Of a stretch of 64,000 nucleotides of DNA, positions 52,243-61,489 are shown one piece after another. The notes under the pieces were generated by a model. It searched no databases and had not been told where the DNA came from. It saw only the letters and a list, made by a program, of their open reading frames with translations. Position numbers and translations under genes: made by a program. The DNA comes from Streptomyces sp. NBC_00659 (GTDB lineage: Bacteria; Actinomycetota; Actinomycetes; Streptomycetales; Streptomycetaceae): contig NZ_CP109031.1 in the NCBI RefSeq assembly GCF_036226925.1, positions 6,944,001 to 7,008,000 on the forward strand, read 5' to 3'. Numbering within the stretch: position 1 is the first letter of the stretch; each line of letters begins with the position of its first letter.

Positions 52243-55071
52243 ATGCAGACCTCGGCGGACCGGCACGAGTACCCAGCCCACTGGGAGGCCGACGTGGTGC
52301 TGCGCGACGGCGGCACCGCACGCATCAGACCCATCACCGTCGACGATGCCGAACGCCTGGTCAGCTTCTACGAACAGGTGTCGGACGAGTCGAAGTACTA
52401 CCGCTTCTTCGCGCCCTATCCGCGGCTGTCCGCCAAGGACGTCCACCGCTTCACCCACCACGACTTCGTGGACCGCGTGGGCCTCGCGGCCACGGTGGGC
52501 GGCGAGTTCATCGCCACCGTGCGCTACGACCGGATCAACGCGGACGGCATGCCCGCCTCCGCGCCCGCCGACGAGGCCGAGGTCGCCTTCCTCGTGCAGG
52601 ACGCCCACCAGGGCCGCGGTGTCGCCTCCGCGATGCTCGAGCACATCGCCGCGGTGGCCCGCGAGCGCGACATCCGCCGCTTCGCCGCCGAGGTGCTGCC
52701 CGCCAACAACAAGATGATCAAGGTGTTCACGGACGCCGGATACACCCAGAAGCGCAGCTTCGAGGACGGTGTCGTACACCTGGAGTTCGACCTCGAACCC
52801 ACCGACCGGTCCCTGGCCGTGCAGCGCGCGCGGGAACAGCGCGCCGAGGCCCGTTCCGTGCAGCGACTGCTCGCCCCCGGCTCCGTGGCCGTCATCGGCG
52901 CCGGGCGCACACCGGGCGGGGTGGGCCGCAGCGTCCTCGACAACCTCCGGGAAGCAGGGTTCACCGGGCGCCTGTACGCCGTGAACGCGGCCCTCCAGGA
53001 GAAGGAACTCGACGGAGTCCCGGCCCACCGCTCCATCAGGGACATCACCGAACCCGTCGACCTCGCCGTCGTCGCCGTGCCCGCCGAACACGTCCCCGAG
53101 GTCGTGACGGAATGCGGCGAACACGGCGTACAGGGACTGGTGGTGGTCTCCGCCGGCTATGCCGAGAGCGGCCCCGAGGGACGCGAGCGCCAGCGCGAAC
53201 TCGTACGGCACGCCCGCACGTACGGGATGCGCATCATCGGGCCCAACGCCTTCGGTGTCATCAACACATCGCCCGACGTGCGCCTGAACGCCTCGCTCGC
53301 CCCCCAGATGCCCCGCCCCGGACGCATCGGCCTGTTCGCGCAGTCCGGAGCCATCGGCATCGCCCTGCTGTCCCGGCTGCACCGGCGCGGCGGAGGTGTC
53401 ACGGGTGTGACCGGGGTGTCGACCTTCGTCTCCTCCGGTAACCGCGCGGACGTCTCCGGCAACGACGTACTGCAGTACTGGTACGACGACCCGGACACCG
53501 ACGTCGCCCTGATGTACCTCGAATCCATCGGCAACCCGCGCAAGTTCACCCGGCTCGCGCGGCGGACGGCGGCCGCGAAGCCGCTGGTCGTGGTCCAGGG
53601 GGCACGGCACGGCGGGGGCGCTCCCCAGGGGCACGCCGTACGGGCCACGCGACTGCCGCACGCCACCGTGTCCGCGCTGCTGCGCCAGGCCGGAGTGATC
53701 CGGGTGGACACGATCACCGAACTCGTCGACGCGGGCCTGCTCCTGGCCCGCCAGCCGCTTCCCCGGGGACCCCGCGTGGCGATCCTCGGGAACTCCGAGT
53801 CCCTGGGGCTGCTGACGTACGACGCGTGTCTCGCCGAGGGACTCAGGCCGCTGCCGCCCCGGGACCTGACCACGGCGGCCTCGGCGGAGGACTTCCACCG
53901 GGCCCTGTCCCAGGCGCTCGCCGACGACGGCTGCGACGCCGTTGTCGTGACGGCCATACCGACGGTGGGGGAGACCTCGGCCGCCGACGTGGCACTCGCC
54001 GAGGCGCTCCGCTCCTCCGCCCTGGAGGCTCCGGCGAAACCCGTGCTCGTGGTGCACGTCGAACTCGGCGGACTCGCCGAAGCCCTGTCCGCCGCCGCGA
54101 GTACCGCCCCGCAGGCCTCCGCGACGGCGCCCGGCGCGGCGCCCGGCGCCCGCTTCCACCCCTCGGACCGGTCGCCCGCCGCGGTCCGTGCCGAGCCCGC
54201 GCCGGACTCCCGGCTCATCCCCGCCTATCCCGCCGCCGAACGTGCCGTCCGCGCCCTCGCCGAGGCCGTCAAGTACGCCCAGTGGCGCACGGATGCCGGC
54301 GAGCCCGGCAAGGTGCCCGAGTACGAGGACATCGACGAGAAGGGCGCCGCCCGGCTGATCGACGACCTCCTCGCGCGCGGGGAGGGTCTGACCCTGGGAG
54401 GCGAGCAGACGGCGGAGCTGCTCGGGCTGTACGGCGTCGACGTGCACAGTGCCCTGCCCGCCCCGACTCCGGACGACGCGGTGGCGGCCGCGCACGCCAT
54501 CGGATACCCCGTGGCCCTCAAGACCACCGCCCCGCACCTGCGGCACCGCGCGGACCTCGGCGGCGTACGCCTGGACGTGGCGGACGAGGAACAGCTGCGA
54601 CGCGCGTACGCGGAGCTGACCGAGCTGTTCGGGCCACCCACGGTGCTGCGCCCGGTCGTGCAGGCGATGGCACCGCGCGGTGTCGACACGGTCGTCCGCG
54701 CGGTGATCGACCCGGCGGCCGGGGCGGTCCTCTCCTTCGGGCTCTCCGGAGCCGCCTCCGAACTGCTCGGGGACACCGCCCACCGGCTGATCCCGGTCAC
54801 CGACCGGGACGCGGCCTCGCTGGTCCGGTCGATCAGGACGGCGCCGCTCCTGTTCGGCTGGCGGGGCTCCGCGCCGGTCGACACGGCGGCCCTCGAAGAG
54901 CTGATGCTGCGCATCTCCCGACTGGTCGACGACCACCCGGAGGTCGTCGCGGTCTCGCTGGAGCCGGTGGTGGTCGCCCCGGCCGGCCTGAGCGTCCTCA
55001 GCGCCACGGTGCGGCTGGCCCGCGCCCCGCTCCGGGACGACCTCGGCCCCCGGACACTGCCTGTCGTCTGA
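52243..55071 (+). CDS. GNAT acetyltransferase fused to acyl-CoA-synthetase-like domains (Pat-type)
   Basis: The predicted protein has 942 aa from ATG 52243. TACTCT at 52230-52235, seven bases upstream, suggests a leaderless message. Residues ~22-185 are a GNAT acetyltransferase (ARIRPITVDDAERLVSFYEQ, QGRGVASAMLEHIAAVARE). Residues ~205-310 are a CoA-binding Rossmann domain (GSVAVIGAGRTPGGVGRSVL). The succinyl-CoA-ligase-like flavodoxin domain follows (GRIGLFAQSGAIGIALL). An ATP-grasp domain fills ~720-940 (PVALKTTAPHLRHRADLGGVRLD). Such proteins acetylate lysines of metabolic enzymes, for example acetyl-CoA synthetase. The GNAT part is first, unlike E. coli PatZ where it is last. Confidence 0.9.
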   Translation: MQTSADRHEYPAHWEADVVLRDGGTARIRPITVDDAERLVSFYEQVSDESKYYRFFAPYPRLSAKDVHRFTHHDFVDRVGLAATVGGEFIATVRYDRINADGMPASAPADEAEVAFLVQDAHQGRGVASAMLEHIAAVARERDIRRFAAEVLPANNKMIKVFTDAGYTQKRSFEDGVVHLEFDLEPTDRSLAVQRAREQRAEARSVQRLLAPGSVAVIGAGRTPGGVGRSVLDNLREAGFTGRLYAVNAALQEKELDGVPAHRSIRDITEPVDLAVVAVPAEHVPEVVTECGEHGVQGLVVVSAGYAESGPEGRERQRELVRHARTYGMRIIGPNAFGVINTSPDVRLNASLAPQMPRPGRIGLFAQSGAIGIALLSRLHRRGGGVTGVTGVSTFVSSGNRADVSGNDVLQYWYDDPDTDVALMYLESIGNPRKFTRLARRTAAAKPLVVVQGARHGGGAPQGHAVRATRLPHATVSALLRQAGVIRVDTITELVDAGLLLARQPLPRGPRVAILGNSESLGLLTYDACLAEGLRPLPPRDLTTAASAEDFHRALSQALADDGCDAVVVTAIPTVGETSAADVALAEALRSSALEAPAKPVLVVHVELGGLAEALSAAASTAPQASATAPGAAPGARFHPSDRSPAAVRAEPAPDSRLIPAYPAAERAVRALAEAVKYAQWRTDAGEPGKVPEYEDIDEKGAARLIDDLLARGEGLTLGGEQTAELLGLYGVDVHSALPAPTPDDAVAAAHAIGYPVALKTTAPHLRHRADLGGVRLDVADEEQLRRAYAELTELFGPPTVLRPVVQAMAPRGVDTVVRAVIDPAAGAVLSFGLSGAASELLGDTAHRLIPVTDRDAASLVRSIRTAPLLFGWRGSAPVDTAALEELMLRISRLVDDHPEVVAVSLEPVVVAPAGLSVLSATVRLARAPLRDDLGPRTLPVV

Positions 55072-55090
55072 GCAGTCCGATCCGCCTGAG

Positions 55091-55117
55091 CCGTCCGGGC
55101 CGTCCGGGCCGTCCGGG
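55091..55117. repeat. 9-bp tandem repeat, 3 copies
   Basis: Three perfect copies of CCGTCCGGG (55091, 55100, 55109) lie shortly after the acetyltransferase gene. They share the 9-bp period of the longer array at 152-223 but have a different unit. Confidence 0.8.
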
Positions 55118-55275
55118 GCGCCGGAAGGGGCGGCACTGTGACGGCGGGCACCCCGCCCGGACGCCTGCCGTGCCCGCGTCGCACCGGTCACCCTGCGCAA
55201 TTCGGTCTGATCCGTCCACGACAGACCCGAGCGAGCGGTGCCTCGCAGTCAGTGGGCCCCCGTAGGATGGACGTC

Positions 55276-55863
55276 ATGGCCAAGACCAGTACGACGACCC
55301 AGGGGCTGCGAGCGGCGATCGAGCGCAGCGGCTACTACCCGGCCCTCGTGGCCGAGGCGGTGGAGGCCGCGATCGGCGGCGAGACCATCCGGTCGTACCT
55401 GGTCCACCAGGAGACGACGTTCGACGCGAACGAGGTGCGGCGGCACGTCACCGTGCTGGTCCTCACCGGCAACCGTTTCATCGTGAGCCACACGGACGAG
55501 CAGAACGCGGACACCACCTCCCCGACCCCGTACGCCACGACCTCGACGGAATCGGTCAAGCTCGGCCGGATCTCCTCGGTCGTCGTCAGCCGCGTCGTCG
55601 CGAACCCGGAGTCGTACACGCCCGGCACCCTGCCCCGTGAAGTGGTCCTGACCATCGGCTGGGGCGCCGTCTCCCGCATCGACCTGGAGCCGGCCGCCTG
55701 CGGTGACCCCAACTGCGAGGCCGATCACGGCTACACCGGCAACTCGACGGCGGACGACCTGAGCCTGCGGGTCAGCGAGGCGGGCGACGGTCCGGAGACC
55801 GTCCGCCAGGCCCTCGTCTTCGCGCAGTCCCTCTCCGAAGCTACCGCGGACGTCGCCCGCTGA
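55276..55863 (+). CDS. DUF5998-family protein
   Basis: The predicted protein has 195 aa from ATG 55276. TAGGAT at 55263-55268 lies seven bases upstream, so the message is probably leaderless; ATG 55267 overlaps that box and is less likely. The sequence begins AKTSTTTQGLRAAIERSGYYPALVAEAVEAAIGGE and contains FDANEVRRHVTVLVLTGNRFIVSHTDE and IGWGAVSRIDLEPAACGDPNCEADHGYTG, with two cysteines close together. The family is an actinobacterial DUF without a known role. The stop overlaps the start of the next gene by one base (TGATG), so the two are coupled. Confidence 0.85.
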   Translation: MAKTSTTTQGLRAAIERSGYYPALVAEAVEAAIGGETIRSYLVHQETTFDANEVRRHVTVLVLTGNRFIVSHTDEQNADTTSPTPYATTSTESVKLGRISSVVVSRVVANPESYTPGTLPREVVLTIGWGAVSRIDLEPAACGDPNCEADHGYTGNSTADDLSLRVSEAGDGPETVRQALVFAQSLSEATADVAR

Positions 55864-57050
55864 TGGCCCTGCCCACCTGGGATCACCCGGAACCGCTCGC
55901 CGTCGACTCCGCGCCCGTCCCCGAGTACGGCTCCGGTTCGCTGGCCGATCTGCTCCCTACGCTCGCCGCCGGCATGTCCGTTCCCGGCGCGACCGCCGCC
56001 ATACCCGAGCTGACCGCAGCCGACCGGAACTGCGTGTTCCTGATCGACGGTCTGGGCTGGGAGCAGCTCAAGGCTCACCCGGACGAGGCACCCTTCATGA
56101 CGTCGCTGCTGGCGTCCTCGCGCGGCGGTACGGGACGCCCGATCACCGCCGGCTACCCGGCCACCACCGCGACCTCCCTCGCCTCCGTGGGCACCGGCCT
56201 GCCCCCGGGCGCCCACGGCCTGCCCGGCTACACCGCGCGCAACCCCGCCACCGGCGAGCTGATGAACCAGCTCCGCTGGAACCCGTGGACCGAGCCGCGC
56301 GCCTGGCAGCCCTACCCCACGATCTTCCAGCTGGCCGACGCGGCCGGTGTGCACACTGCCCAGGTCTCCTCGCCGACCTTCCAGAACACTCCGCTGACGA
56401 AGGTCGCGCTGAGCGGCGGGACGTTCCACGGCCGGCTGTCCGGCGAGGAGCGCATGGACTTCGCCGCCGAGCAACTGTCCGCCGGTGACCGCTCGTTGGT
56501 CTACACGTACTACGCGGAGGTGGACGGCAAGGGCCACCGCTTCGGCGTCGACTCCGACCCCTGGCGCGGCCAGCTCATGTACGTCGACCGGCTGGTCCAG
56601 CGCCTCGCGGAGCAGTTGCCGCCGCGCACGGCCCTGTATGTCACCGCCGACCACGGCATGATCGACATCCCGTTCGACGAACAGCACCGCATCGACTTCG
56701 ACGAGGACTGGGAGCTGCGCGCCGGTGTCGCCCTGCTGGGCGGAGAGGGCCGTGCCCGTCATGTGTACGCGGTCCCGGGCGCCGAGGCGGACGTGCTGAC
56801 CTGCTGGCGCGAAGTGCTGGGCGAGCAGTTCTGGGTCGCCTCCCGTGACGAGGCGATCGACGCGGGCTGGTTCGGCCCGCGGGTCGACGAGCGGGTCTAC
56901 GCCCGGCTGGGTGACGTCATCGCCGCCGCCCGGGACGACGTCCTGATCATCGCGTCGGAACGGGAGCCGAAGGAGTCGGTGATGGTCGGCAACCACGGCT
57001 CGATGACCCCGGTCGAGCAGCTGGTGCCCCTCCTCCAAGTACGCTCCTGA
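55863..57050 (+). CDS. Alkaline phosphatase-superfamily phosphodiesterase / nucleotide pyrophosphatase
   Basis: The predicted protein has 395 aa from ATG 55863, coupled to the DUF5998 gene. The metal and nucleophile sites of the superfamily are visible: NCVFLIDGLGWEQL (first metal aspartate), GYPATTATSLASVGTG (nucleophile threonine), YYAEVDGKGHRFGVDS (aspartate and histidine) and YVTADHGMIDIP (aspartate-histidine pair). No signal peptide is seen, so it should act in the cytoplasm. It may hydrolyse phosphodiester or pyrophosphate bonds. The substrate is unknown. Confidence 0.9.
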   Translation: MALPTWDHPEPLAVDSAPVPEYGSGSLADLLPTLAAGMSVPGATAAIPELTAADRNCVFLIDGLGWEQLKAHPDEAPFMTSLLASSRGGTGRPITAGYPATTATSLASVGTGLPPGAHGLPGYTARNPATGELMNQLRWNPWTEPRAWQPYPTIFQLADAAGVHTAQVSSPTFQNTPLTKVALSGGTFHGRLSGEERMDFAAEQLSAGDRSLVYTYYAEVDGKGHRFGVDSDPWRGQLMYVDRLVQRLAEQLPPRTALYVTADHGMIDIPFDEQHRIDFDEDWELRAGVALLGGEGRARHVYAVPGAEADVLTCWREVLGEQFWVASRDEAIDAGWFGPRVDERVYARLGDVIAAARDDVLIIASEREPKESVMVGNHGSMTPVEQLVPLLQVRS

Positions 57051-57093
57051 CGCCCTCCCCCTTCCCTGTTGCCCGAAAGGTGCTCAACTCCCC

Positions 57094-57741
57094 ATGCCCG
57101 AGCTGGTGTTCTTCTCCGGAACGATGGACTGCGGGAAGTCCACGCTGGCTCTCCAGATCGAGCACAACCGCTCGGCCCGGGGGCTGCAGGGCATGATCTT
57201 CACGCGTGACGACCGCGCGGGCGAGGGCAAGCTCTCCTCGCGTCTCGGGCTGGTCACCGACGCGGTCGAGGTCGGAGACGACCAGGACCTGTACGCCTAT
57301 CTGGTGGACCACCTCTCGCAGGGCGGCCGGGCCGACTACGTGATCGCGGACGAGGCGCAGTTCCTTGCCCCCGCGCAGATCGACCAGCTGGCCCGTGTGG
57401 TGGACGACCTGGACGTCGACGTCTTCGCCTTCGGGATCACCACCGACTTCCGGTCCAAGCTCTTCCCCGGCTCCCAGCGCCTCGTCGAACTCGCCGACCG
57501 GGTCGAGGTGCTCCAGGTCGAGGCCCTGTGCTGGTGCGGCGCCCGCGCCACGCACAACGCCCGCACCGTGGGCGGTGAGATGGTCGTCGAGGGCGCCCAG
57601 GTGGTCGTCGGTGACGTCAACCAGCACGAGAGCATCGGCTACGAGGTCCTGTGCCGCCGGCACCACCGACGTCGTATGACAGCCGCCACGGCCCGCGCGA
57701 GCGCCCTGTCCCCCGACGTCCTGCCGATCGCCCCGGGCTGA
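57094..57741 (+). CDS. tdk: Thymidine kinase
   Basis: The predicted protein has 215 aa from ATG 57094. It is a type II thymidine kinase with the P-loop FFSGTMDCGKST (7-18), the Walker B-like IADEAQFL with the catalytic glutamate and the FGITTDFRSKLFPGS lasso-side segment. The zinc ribbon pairs C-W-C (LCWCGARATHNAR) with a C-terminal CRRHH. It phosphorylates thymidine (and deoxyuridine) in pyrimidine salvage. It follows the phosphodiesterase gene after 43 bp on the same strand. A 17-bp tandem repeat comes after it. Confidence 0.94.
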   Translation: MPELVFFSGTMDCGKSTLALQIEHNRSARGLQGMIFTRDDRAGEGKLSSRLGLVTDAVEVGDDQDLYAYLVDHLSQGGRADYVIADEAQFLAPAQIDQLARVVDDLDVDVFAFGITTDFRSKLFPGSQRLVELADRVEVLQVEALCWCGARATHNARTVGGEMVVEGAQVVVGDVNQHESIGYEVLCRRHHRRRMTAATARASALSPDVLPIAPG

Positions 57742-57765
57742 GGCCTGTACCGGAACTCCGTCTCC

Positions 57766-57843
57766 GGAAAGCTGCCGTCTACGGAAAGCTGCGGGGCCAG
57801 GAAAGCTGCGAGGCCAGGAAAGCTGCCGGGTCGGGAGAGCTGC
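57766..57843. repeat. 17-bp tandem repeat, 5 copies
   Basis: GGAAAGCTGC recurs at 57766, 57783, 57800 and 57817, and as GGAGAGCTGC at 57834, with an exact 17-bp period. The array fills the gap between the convergent tdk and VOC genes and ends four bases from the VOC stop codon. Confidence 0.9.
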
Positions 57844-57847
57844 TGGG

Positions 57848-58651
57848 TCACGAGACGGCGTGGATCAGGGAGAAGACGGCGCCCTCCGGATCCGCAACCG
57901 TCGCCACGCGGCCGTACGGGGAGTCGTGGGCCGCCCGAAGGAGGCGTCCGCCGAGTTCCGTGACGAGGCGGACGGTGTCGTCCGGTTCGGCGGCCTCGAA
58001 GTACGTCAGCCAGTGCGGGCCCCGGTCGCGCGGCAGAGTGTTCCCGACGCCGTGGACGCCGGCCACCGGCCGTCCGTCGATGTGCAGGGTCACGTAGTCG
58101 AAGCCGGGCGAGCCGGCCGGTTCCAGGTCGTAGCCGAAGACCGCCTGGTAGAACTTGACGACGCTCTCCGTGTCGCGCGTCACGAGCTCGTTCCACGCCG
58201 GGGTGCCCGGCACGCCGGTGAGCTCCGTGCCCAAGTGGGCCATCCTCTGCCAGATCCCGAAGACCGCGCCCGACGTGTCGGAGGCGATCGCCAGGCGGCC
58301 GGCCTCGGCGGCGTCCAGCGGTCCCACGCCCACGGTTCCCCCGCTGTACCGCACCTTCTCGGCGGTCCGGTCCACGTCGGCCGACGCGAAGTAGGGCGTC
58401 CAGGCGATCGGCAGATGCCGGTCCGGCGGCAACTGGCCGATCCCGGCCACCTCGCGGCCGTCGAGCAGCGCCCGGGCGTAGGGGCCGAGCTGCGGGGGGC
58501 CGGGCTGGAACTCCCAGCCGAACAGCGCTCCGTAGAACTCCTGGGTCGCGGCCGTGTCATGCGCCATCAGGCTCACCCAGCAGGGTGTCCCGGGCGTGTG
58601 CCGAGCGTGCGTGGTGCCGTTCGGGCCGGCCGATTCCCGTGCCTCGGTCAT
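57848..58651 (-). CDS. Two-domain VOC (glyoxalase-like) protein
   Basis: The predicted protein has 267 aa from ATG 58651, with AGAGAG upstream. It has two vicinal-oxygen-chelate modules. The first begins near residue 25 (CWVSLMAHDTAATQEFYGALFGWEFQPGP), and the second near residue 145 (WNELVTRDTESVVKFYQAVFGYDLEPAG). Each has FYxALFGW/FY-type helices and a GREVAG/GRPVAG hairpin. The family covers glyoxalases, dioxygenases and hydroxylases such as 27 kDa antigen-like proteins. No activity can be assigned. It is divergent from the sulfurtransferase gene across 321 bp that hold no other gene I can support. Confidence 0.88.
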   Translation of the reverse strand: MTEARESAGPNGTTHARHTPGTPCWVSLMAHDTAATQEFYGALFGWEFQPGPPQLGPYARALLDGREVAGIGQLPPDRHLPIAWTPYFASADVDRTAEKVRYSGGTVGVGPLDAAEAGRLAIASDTSGAVFGIWQRMAHLGTELTGVPGTPAWNELVTRDTESVVKFYQAVFGYDLEPAGSPGFDYVTLHIDGRPVAGVHGVGNTLPRDRGPHWLTYFEAAEPDDTVRLVTELGGRLLRAAHDSPYGRVATVADPEGAVFSLIHAVS

Positions 58652-58972
58652 CGTCACTCTCTTCTCGGCCCCTCGCGGTGGCCGGTCACCTTCCGCCTGC
58701 GAACACGCGTACTCAGTCGCGTGCGTGCGCGCCCGTGCCGATGCTCGCACCACCGGTCATGCCGGAGGTCCCTCCCGCGCCGCGGTCGAGCGGTGCGGGA
58801 ACGGACGACGTCCGATCCGCCGCCTCTCCTCCGTCGCGGAGCGATTGCCGTGCGGTGCCCATCGGTTGTACAGCATGTGCCCGATCCCGTACGCCTGGTG
58901 ATCGGACCTGCCCGGCGGAGCAGAGTAACCGGACATGGACGAAGCGGCCACCCCGTGCGCAAGGATGGGGCC

Positions 58973-59800
58973 ATGAACGCCATCATCACGGCACCCGAAC
59001 TCGCCAGTGACCTGGCCGGGCCGACCCCGCCGGTCCTCCTCGACGTCCGCTGGCGGTTGGGCGGTCCCAACCTGCGCTCCGAGTACGAGAACGCGCACAT
59101 CCCCGGTGCCGTCTTCGTCGATCTGGATTCCGAACTCGCTGGTCCGGCCGGTGCGGCGGGCCGGCATCCGCTCCCCGACCCCGAGGTCTTCGGCGCGGCG
59201 ATGCGGGCCGCGGGAGTGTCCCGGAACCGCGATGTCGTCGTGTACGACGGCGGGCAGGGCTGGGCGGCCGCGCGCGCCTGGTGGCTGCTGGGCCATTCGG
59301 GTCATCCGTCGGTACGCGTGCTTGACGGCGGGTTCGCCGCCTGGAGCGGGCCGGTCTCCTCGGAGGTCCCCTCGCCGGCGCCCGGAACGTTCGTACCGAC
59401 GGCCGGCGACCGGCCGTCGCTCGACGCGGACGGGGCGGCCGCGCTCGCCCGCACCGGGCTGCTGCTGGACGCCCGCGCGGGGGAGCGGTACCGGGGCGAG
59501 GTCGAGCCGATCGATCCGGTCGGCGGTCACATCCCGGGTGCCGTGTCCGCGCCAACCACCGAGAACGTCACGGAGGACGGACGGTTCCTGCCGGCGGACG
59601 AACTCGCCGACCGTTTCAAGTCACTCGGGGTGACACCGGCGTCCGAGGTCGGTGTCTACTGCGGTTCCGGCGTCTCGGGCGCCCATGAGGTGCTGGCCCT
59701 CGCCGTGGCCGGCATTCCCGCGGCGCTGTACGTGGGTTCGTGGTCGGAGTGGTCCCAGGACACGGACCGCCCCGTCGCGGTGGGCCCCGATCCGCAGTGA
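58973..59800 (+). CDS. Thiosulfate/3-mercaptopyruvate sulfurtransferase
   Basis: The predicted protein has 275 aa from ATG 58973, with AAGGATGGGG upstream. There are two rhodanese domains. The first (about 5-130) has VLLDVRWRLGG and YENAHIPGAVFVDLD. The second (about 150-270) has LLLDARAGERYRGEVEPIDPVGGHIPGAVSAP and the catalytic cysteine in VYCGSGVSGAHEVLAL. The active loop CGSGVS resembles both thiosulfate and 3-mercaptopyruvate enzymes. It moves sulfur to cyanide or thiols in the cytoplasm. A strong stem-loop follows. Confidence 0.93.
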   Translation: MNAIITAPELASDLAGPTPPVLLDVRWRLGGPNLRSEYENAHIPGAVFVDLDSELAGPAGAAGRHPLPDPEVFGAAMRAAGVSRNRDVVVYDGGQGWAAARAWWLLGHSGHPSVRVLDGGFAAWSGPVSSEVPSPAPGTFVPTAGDRPSLDADGAAALARTGLLLDARAGERYRGEVEPIDPVGGHIPGAVSAPTTENVTEDGRFLPADELADRFKSLGVTPASEVGVYCGSGVSGAHEVLALAVAGIPAALYVGSWSEWSQDTDRPVAVGPDPQ

Positions 59801-59892
59801 CACCCGCAGTGACACCCGCGGTGGCGAGCGCGGGGACGCCGGGGGAGGACCACCCGTAGGAACGCTGCGGGGGCGTCCACGGGAACACGCGC

Positions 59893-59937
59893 ATGACGAC
59901 GGGGACCGTACCGGATCGGTGCGGTCCCCGTCGTCAT
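59893..59937. terminator. Terminator between convergent sulfurtransferase and sepH genes
   Basis: A 16-bp perfect stem (ATGACGACGGGGACCG at 59893-59908, complement at 59922-59937) with a 13-base loop. Confidence 0.85.
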
Positions 59938-59964
59938 GGAACTGGCCAGTCCTGCTTCTTCTGG

Positions 59965-61017
59965 CTAATCCTGCTTCTTACGGCGTGTGCCGAAGACGAT
60001 CTCGTCCCAGCTCGGGACCGCCGCTCTGCGGCCCGGACGGACGCCGTCGGCCTCGGCCTGGCGGTCGGTCGCGCCGACCAGCCGGTCGCGGTGGCTGCCC
60101 ACCGAGCGGGGCATGAGCACGTCCGCGTACGCGGAACCGGCACCCGCCGAGGCGGCGGGAGCCGGGGGCTCCTCCTCCTCGGGCTCGGGGACGGGCTCCT
60201 CGGCCGCGGGGCGCTCGGCGGGGGCGGGCCGCTCGGGCACCACCATGTCGCCCCGGAAGCTGGGCACCGCCTCCAGAAGGCTGGTCAGCGAGTCCCGGTC
60301 CTCGGCCTCTTCGGAGGATTCCGGAGACGCCGGGGGCAGACTCGGCCGCTCCGTCTGGCGGTCCAGGGCGCGGTCCAGCGGACGGTCACGGGGCAGCCGG
60401 GCGATCCGCGGTACGAACGGGAAGCTCGGCTCGGGCGCGGCGAGATCGTCGGACTCGCCGATCAGCGAGCGCGCCTCGTCGTCGACGGCCTGGACGAGCC
60501 GCCGGGGCGGGTCGTAGGTCCAGCTCGCCGCGTGCGGTTCGCCCGCGACCCGGTAGACCAGCATGACTTCCCAGGTGCCGTCGTCGCGGCGCCAGGAGTC
60601 CCACTGGACGGTGTCCTTCTCGGCGCCCCGGATCAGCAGCCGCTCCTGGACGGCTTCACCGAGCTGGGGACCGGCGTTCTCGCCGGGGCGGCGGACGGGA
60701 GTCTTCCTGGCGCGCTCGGCCATGAAGGCGCGCTCGGCCAGCACGGGTCCCTCGAAACGGCGTACGCGATCGACGGGGATGCCGGCGAGCTGGGCGACTT
60801 CCTCCGCGGAGGCACCGGCGCGTATACGCGCCTGGATGTCGCGGGGGCGGAGATGGCTCTCCACCTCGATCTCGATCTGGCCGAGGCGGGGACGGTCGCC
60901 GCGTACGGCGGCGCGCAGCCGCTCGTCAATCGGAAGCGTGTATTCCGTACTGTCCGCAGCCTTCAGCACCAGCCGTGTGCCGTCGTTAGAGACGGCCACG
61001 ACACGCAGTTCGGGCAT
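59965..61017 (-). CDS. sepH: Cell division protein SepH (DUF3071)
   Basis: The predicted protein has 350 aa from ATG 61017, with GGGAGGTCC upstream. The N-terminal ~165 residues are the DUF3071 domain (PELRVVAVSNDGTRLVLKAAD, LRPRDIQARIRAGASAEEVAQLAGIPVDRVRRFEGPVLAERAFMAERARKTPVRR), which includes a helix-turn-helix-like segment. A tryptophan-rich part follows (DTVQWDSWRRDDGTWEVMLVYR). The rest is a proline/glutamate-rich linker ending in a conserved VPSWDEIVFGTRRKKQD tail. SepH binds FtsZ and promotes Z-ring assembly during growth and sporulation in Streptomyces. Confidence 0.93.
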   Translation of the reverse strand: MPELRVVAVSNDGTRLVLKAADSTEYTLPIDERLRAAVRGDRPRLGQIEIEVESHLRPRDIQARIRAGASAEEVAQLAGIPVDRVRRFEGPVLAERAFMAERARKTPVRRPGENAGPQLGEAVQERLLIRGAEKDTVQWDSWRRDDGTWEVMLVYRVAGEPHAASWTYDPPRRLVQAVDDEARSLIGESDDLAAPEPSFPFVPRIARLPRDRPLDRALDRQTERPSLPPASPESSEEAEDRDSLTSLLEAVPSFRGDMVVPERPAPAERPAAEEPVPEPEEEEPPAPAASAGAGSAYADVLMPRSVGSHRDRLVGATDRQAEADGVRPGRRAAVPSWDEIVFGTRRKKQD

Positions 61018-61404
61018 GGGGACCTCCCGGGTGGTGCCTGCCGACGTCACGTGCGTCGCTGCTTCCGCTAGTCGAGTGTGGCCTGCCCGGGTGCAGCCTG
61101 CCACAACCTTGCCGAGTTGCCCGGCGTGTCGGGCGCGGGCCCGGGGTCGCCGTTATGGCACGGTTACCTATTCGCAACGCTAAGTGACGAACTCCATCAC
61201 CCTGTGCAACGAGCCCCCTCCCGGTGGTCCTGCAAGGCCCCGGACACCCTGGCGGGAGTCCGGACCCAGGGCTCGCAACAGTACTCCATTCGGGCCACTT
61301 GCGTGGATCGGCACGCCGCCCAACTTCTAGCGGGGGGTGCTAGTTGGTCGATCCTGGCGCACTTTCGGCGGCCGGGCGCTGTGGCACAGTTCACGCAATC
61401 GGCA

Positions 61405-61424
61405 GAAACGGAACTTATCGTTTC
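61405..61424. promoter_or_regulatory. Inverted repeat in the sepH/membrane-protein intergenic region
   Basis: GAAACG (61405-61410) and CGTTTC (61419-61424) are perfect inverted arms 8 bases apart, in an AT-richer patch of the 472-bp gap (61018-61489). No other gene was supported in the gap. Confidence 0.35.
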
Positions 61425-61489
61425 GCCTGTACGTCCCTTTCTCGTGCGGTCGGTCGATCGAGTACGGGAAAGGCAGGCAAGGTCCGGGA

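Noticed and set aside
52195..55200. 1000-codon minus-strand frame opposite the acetyltransferase
   Set aside because: It is repetitive glycine/arginine-rich shadow sequence; the plus-strand protein has four clear domains.
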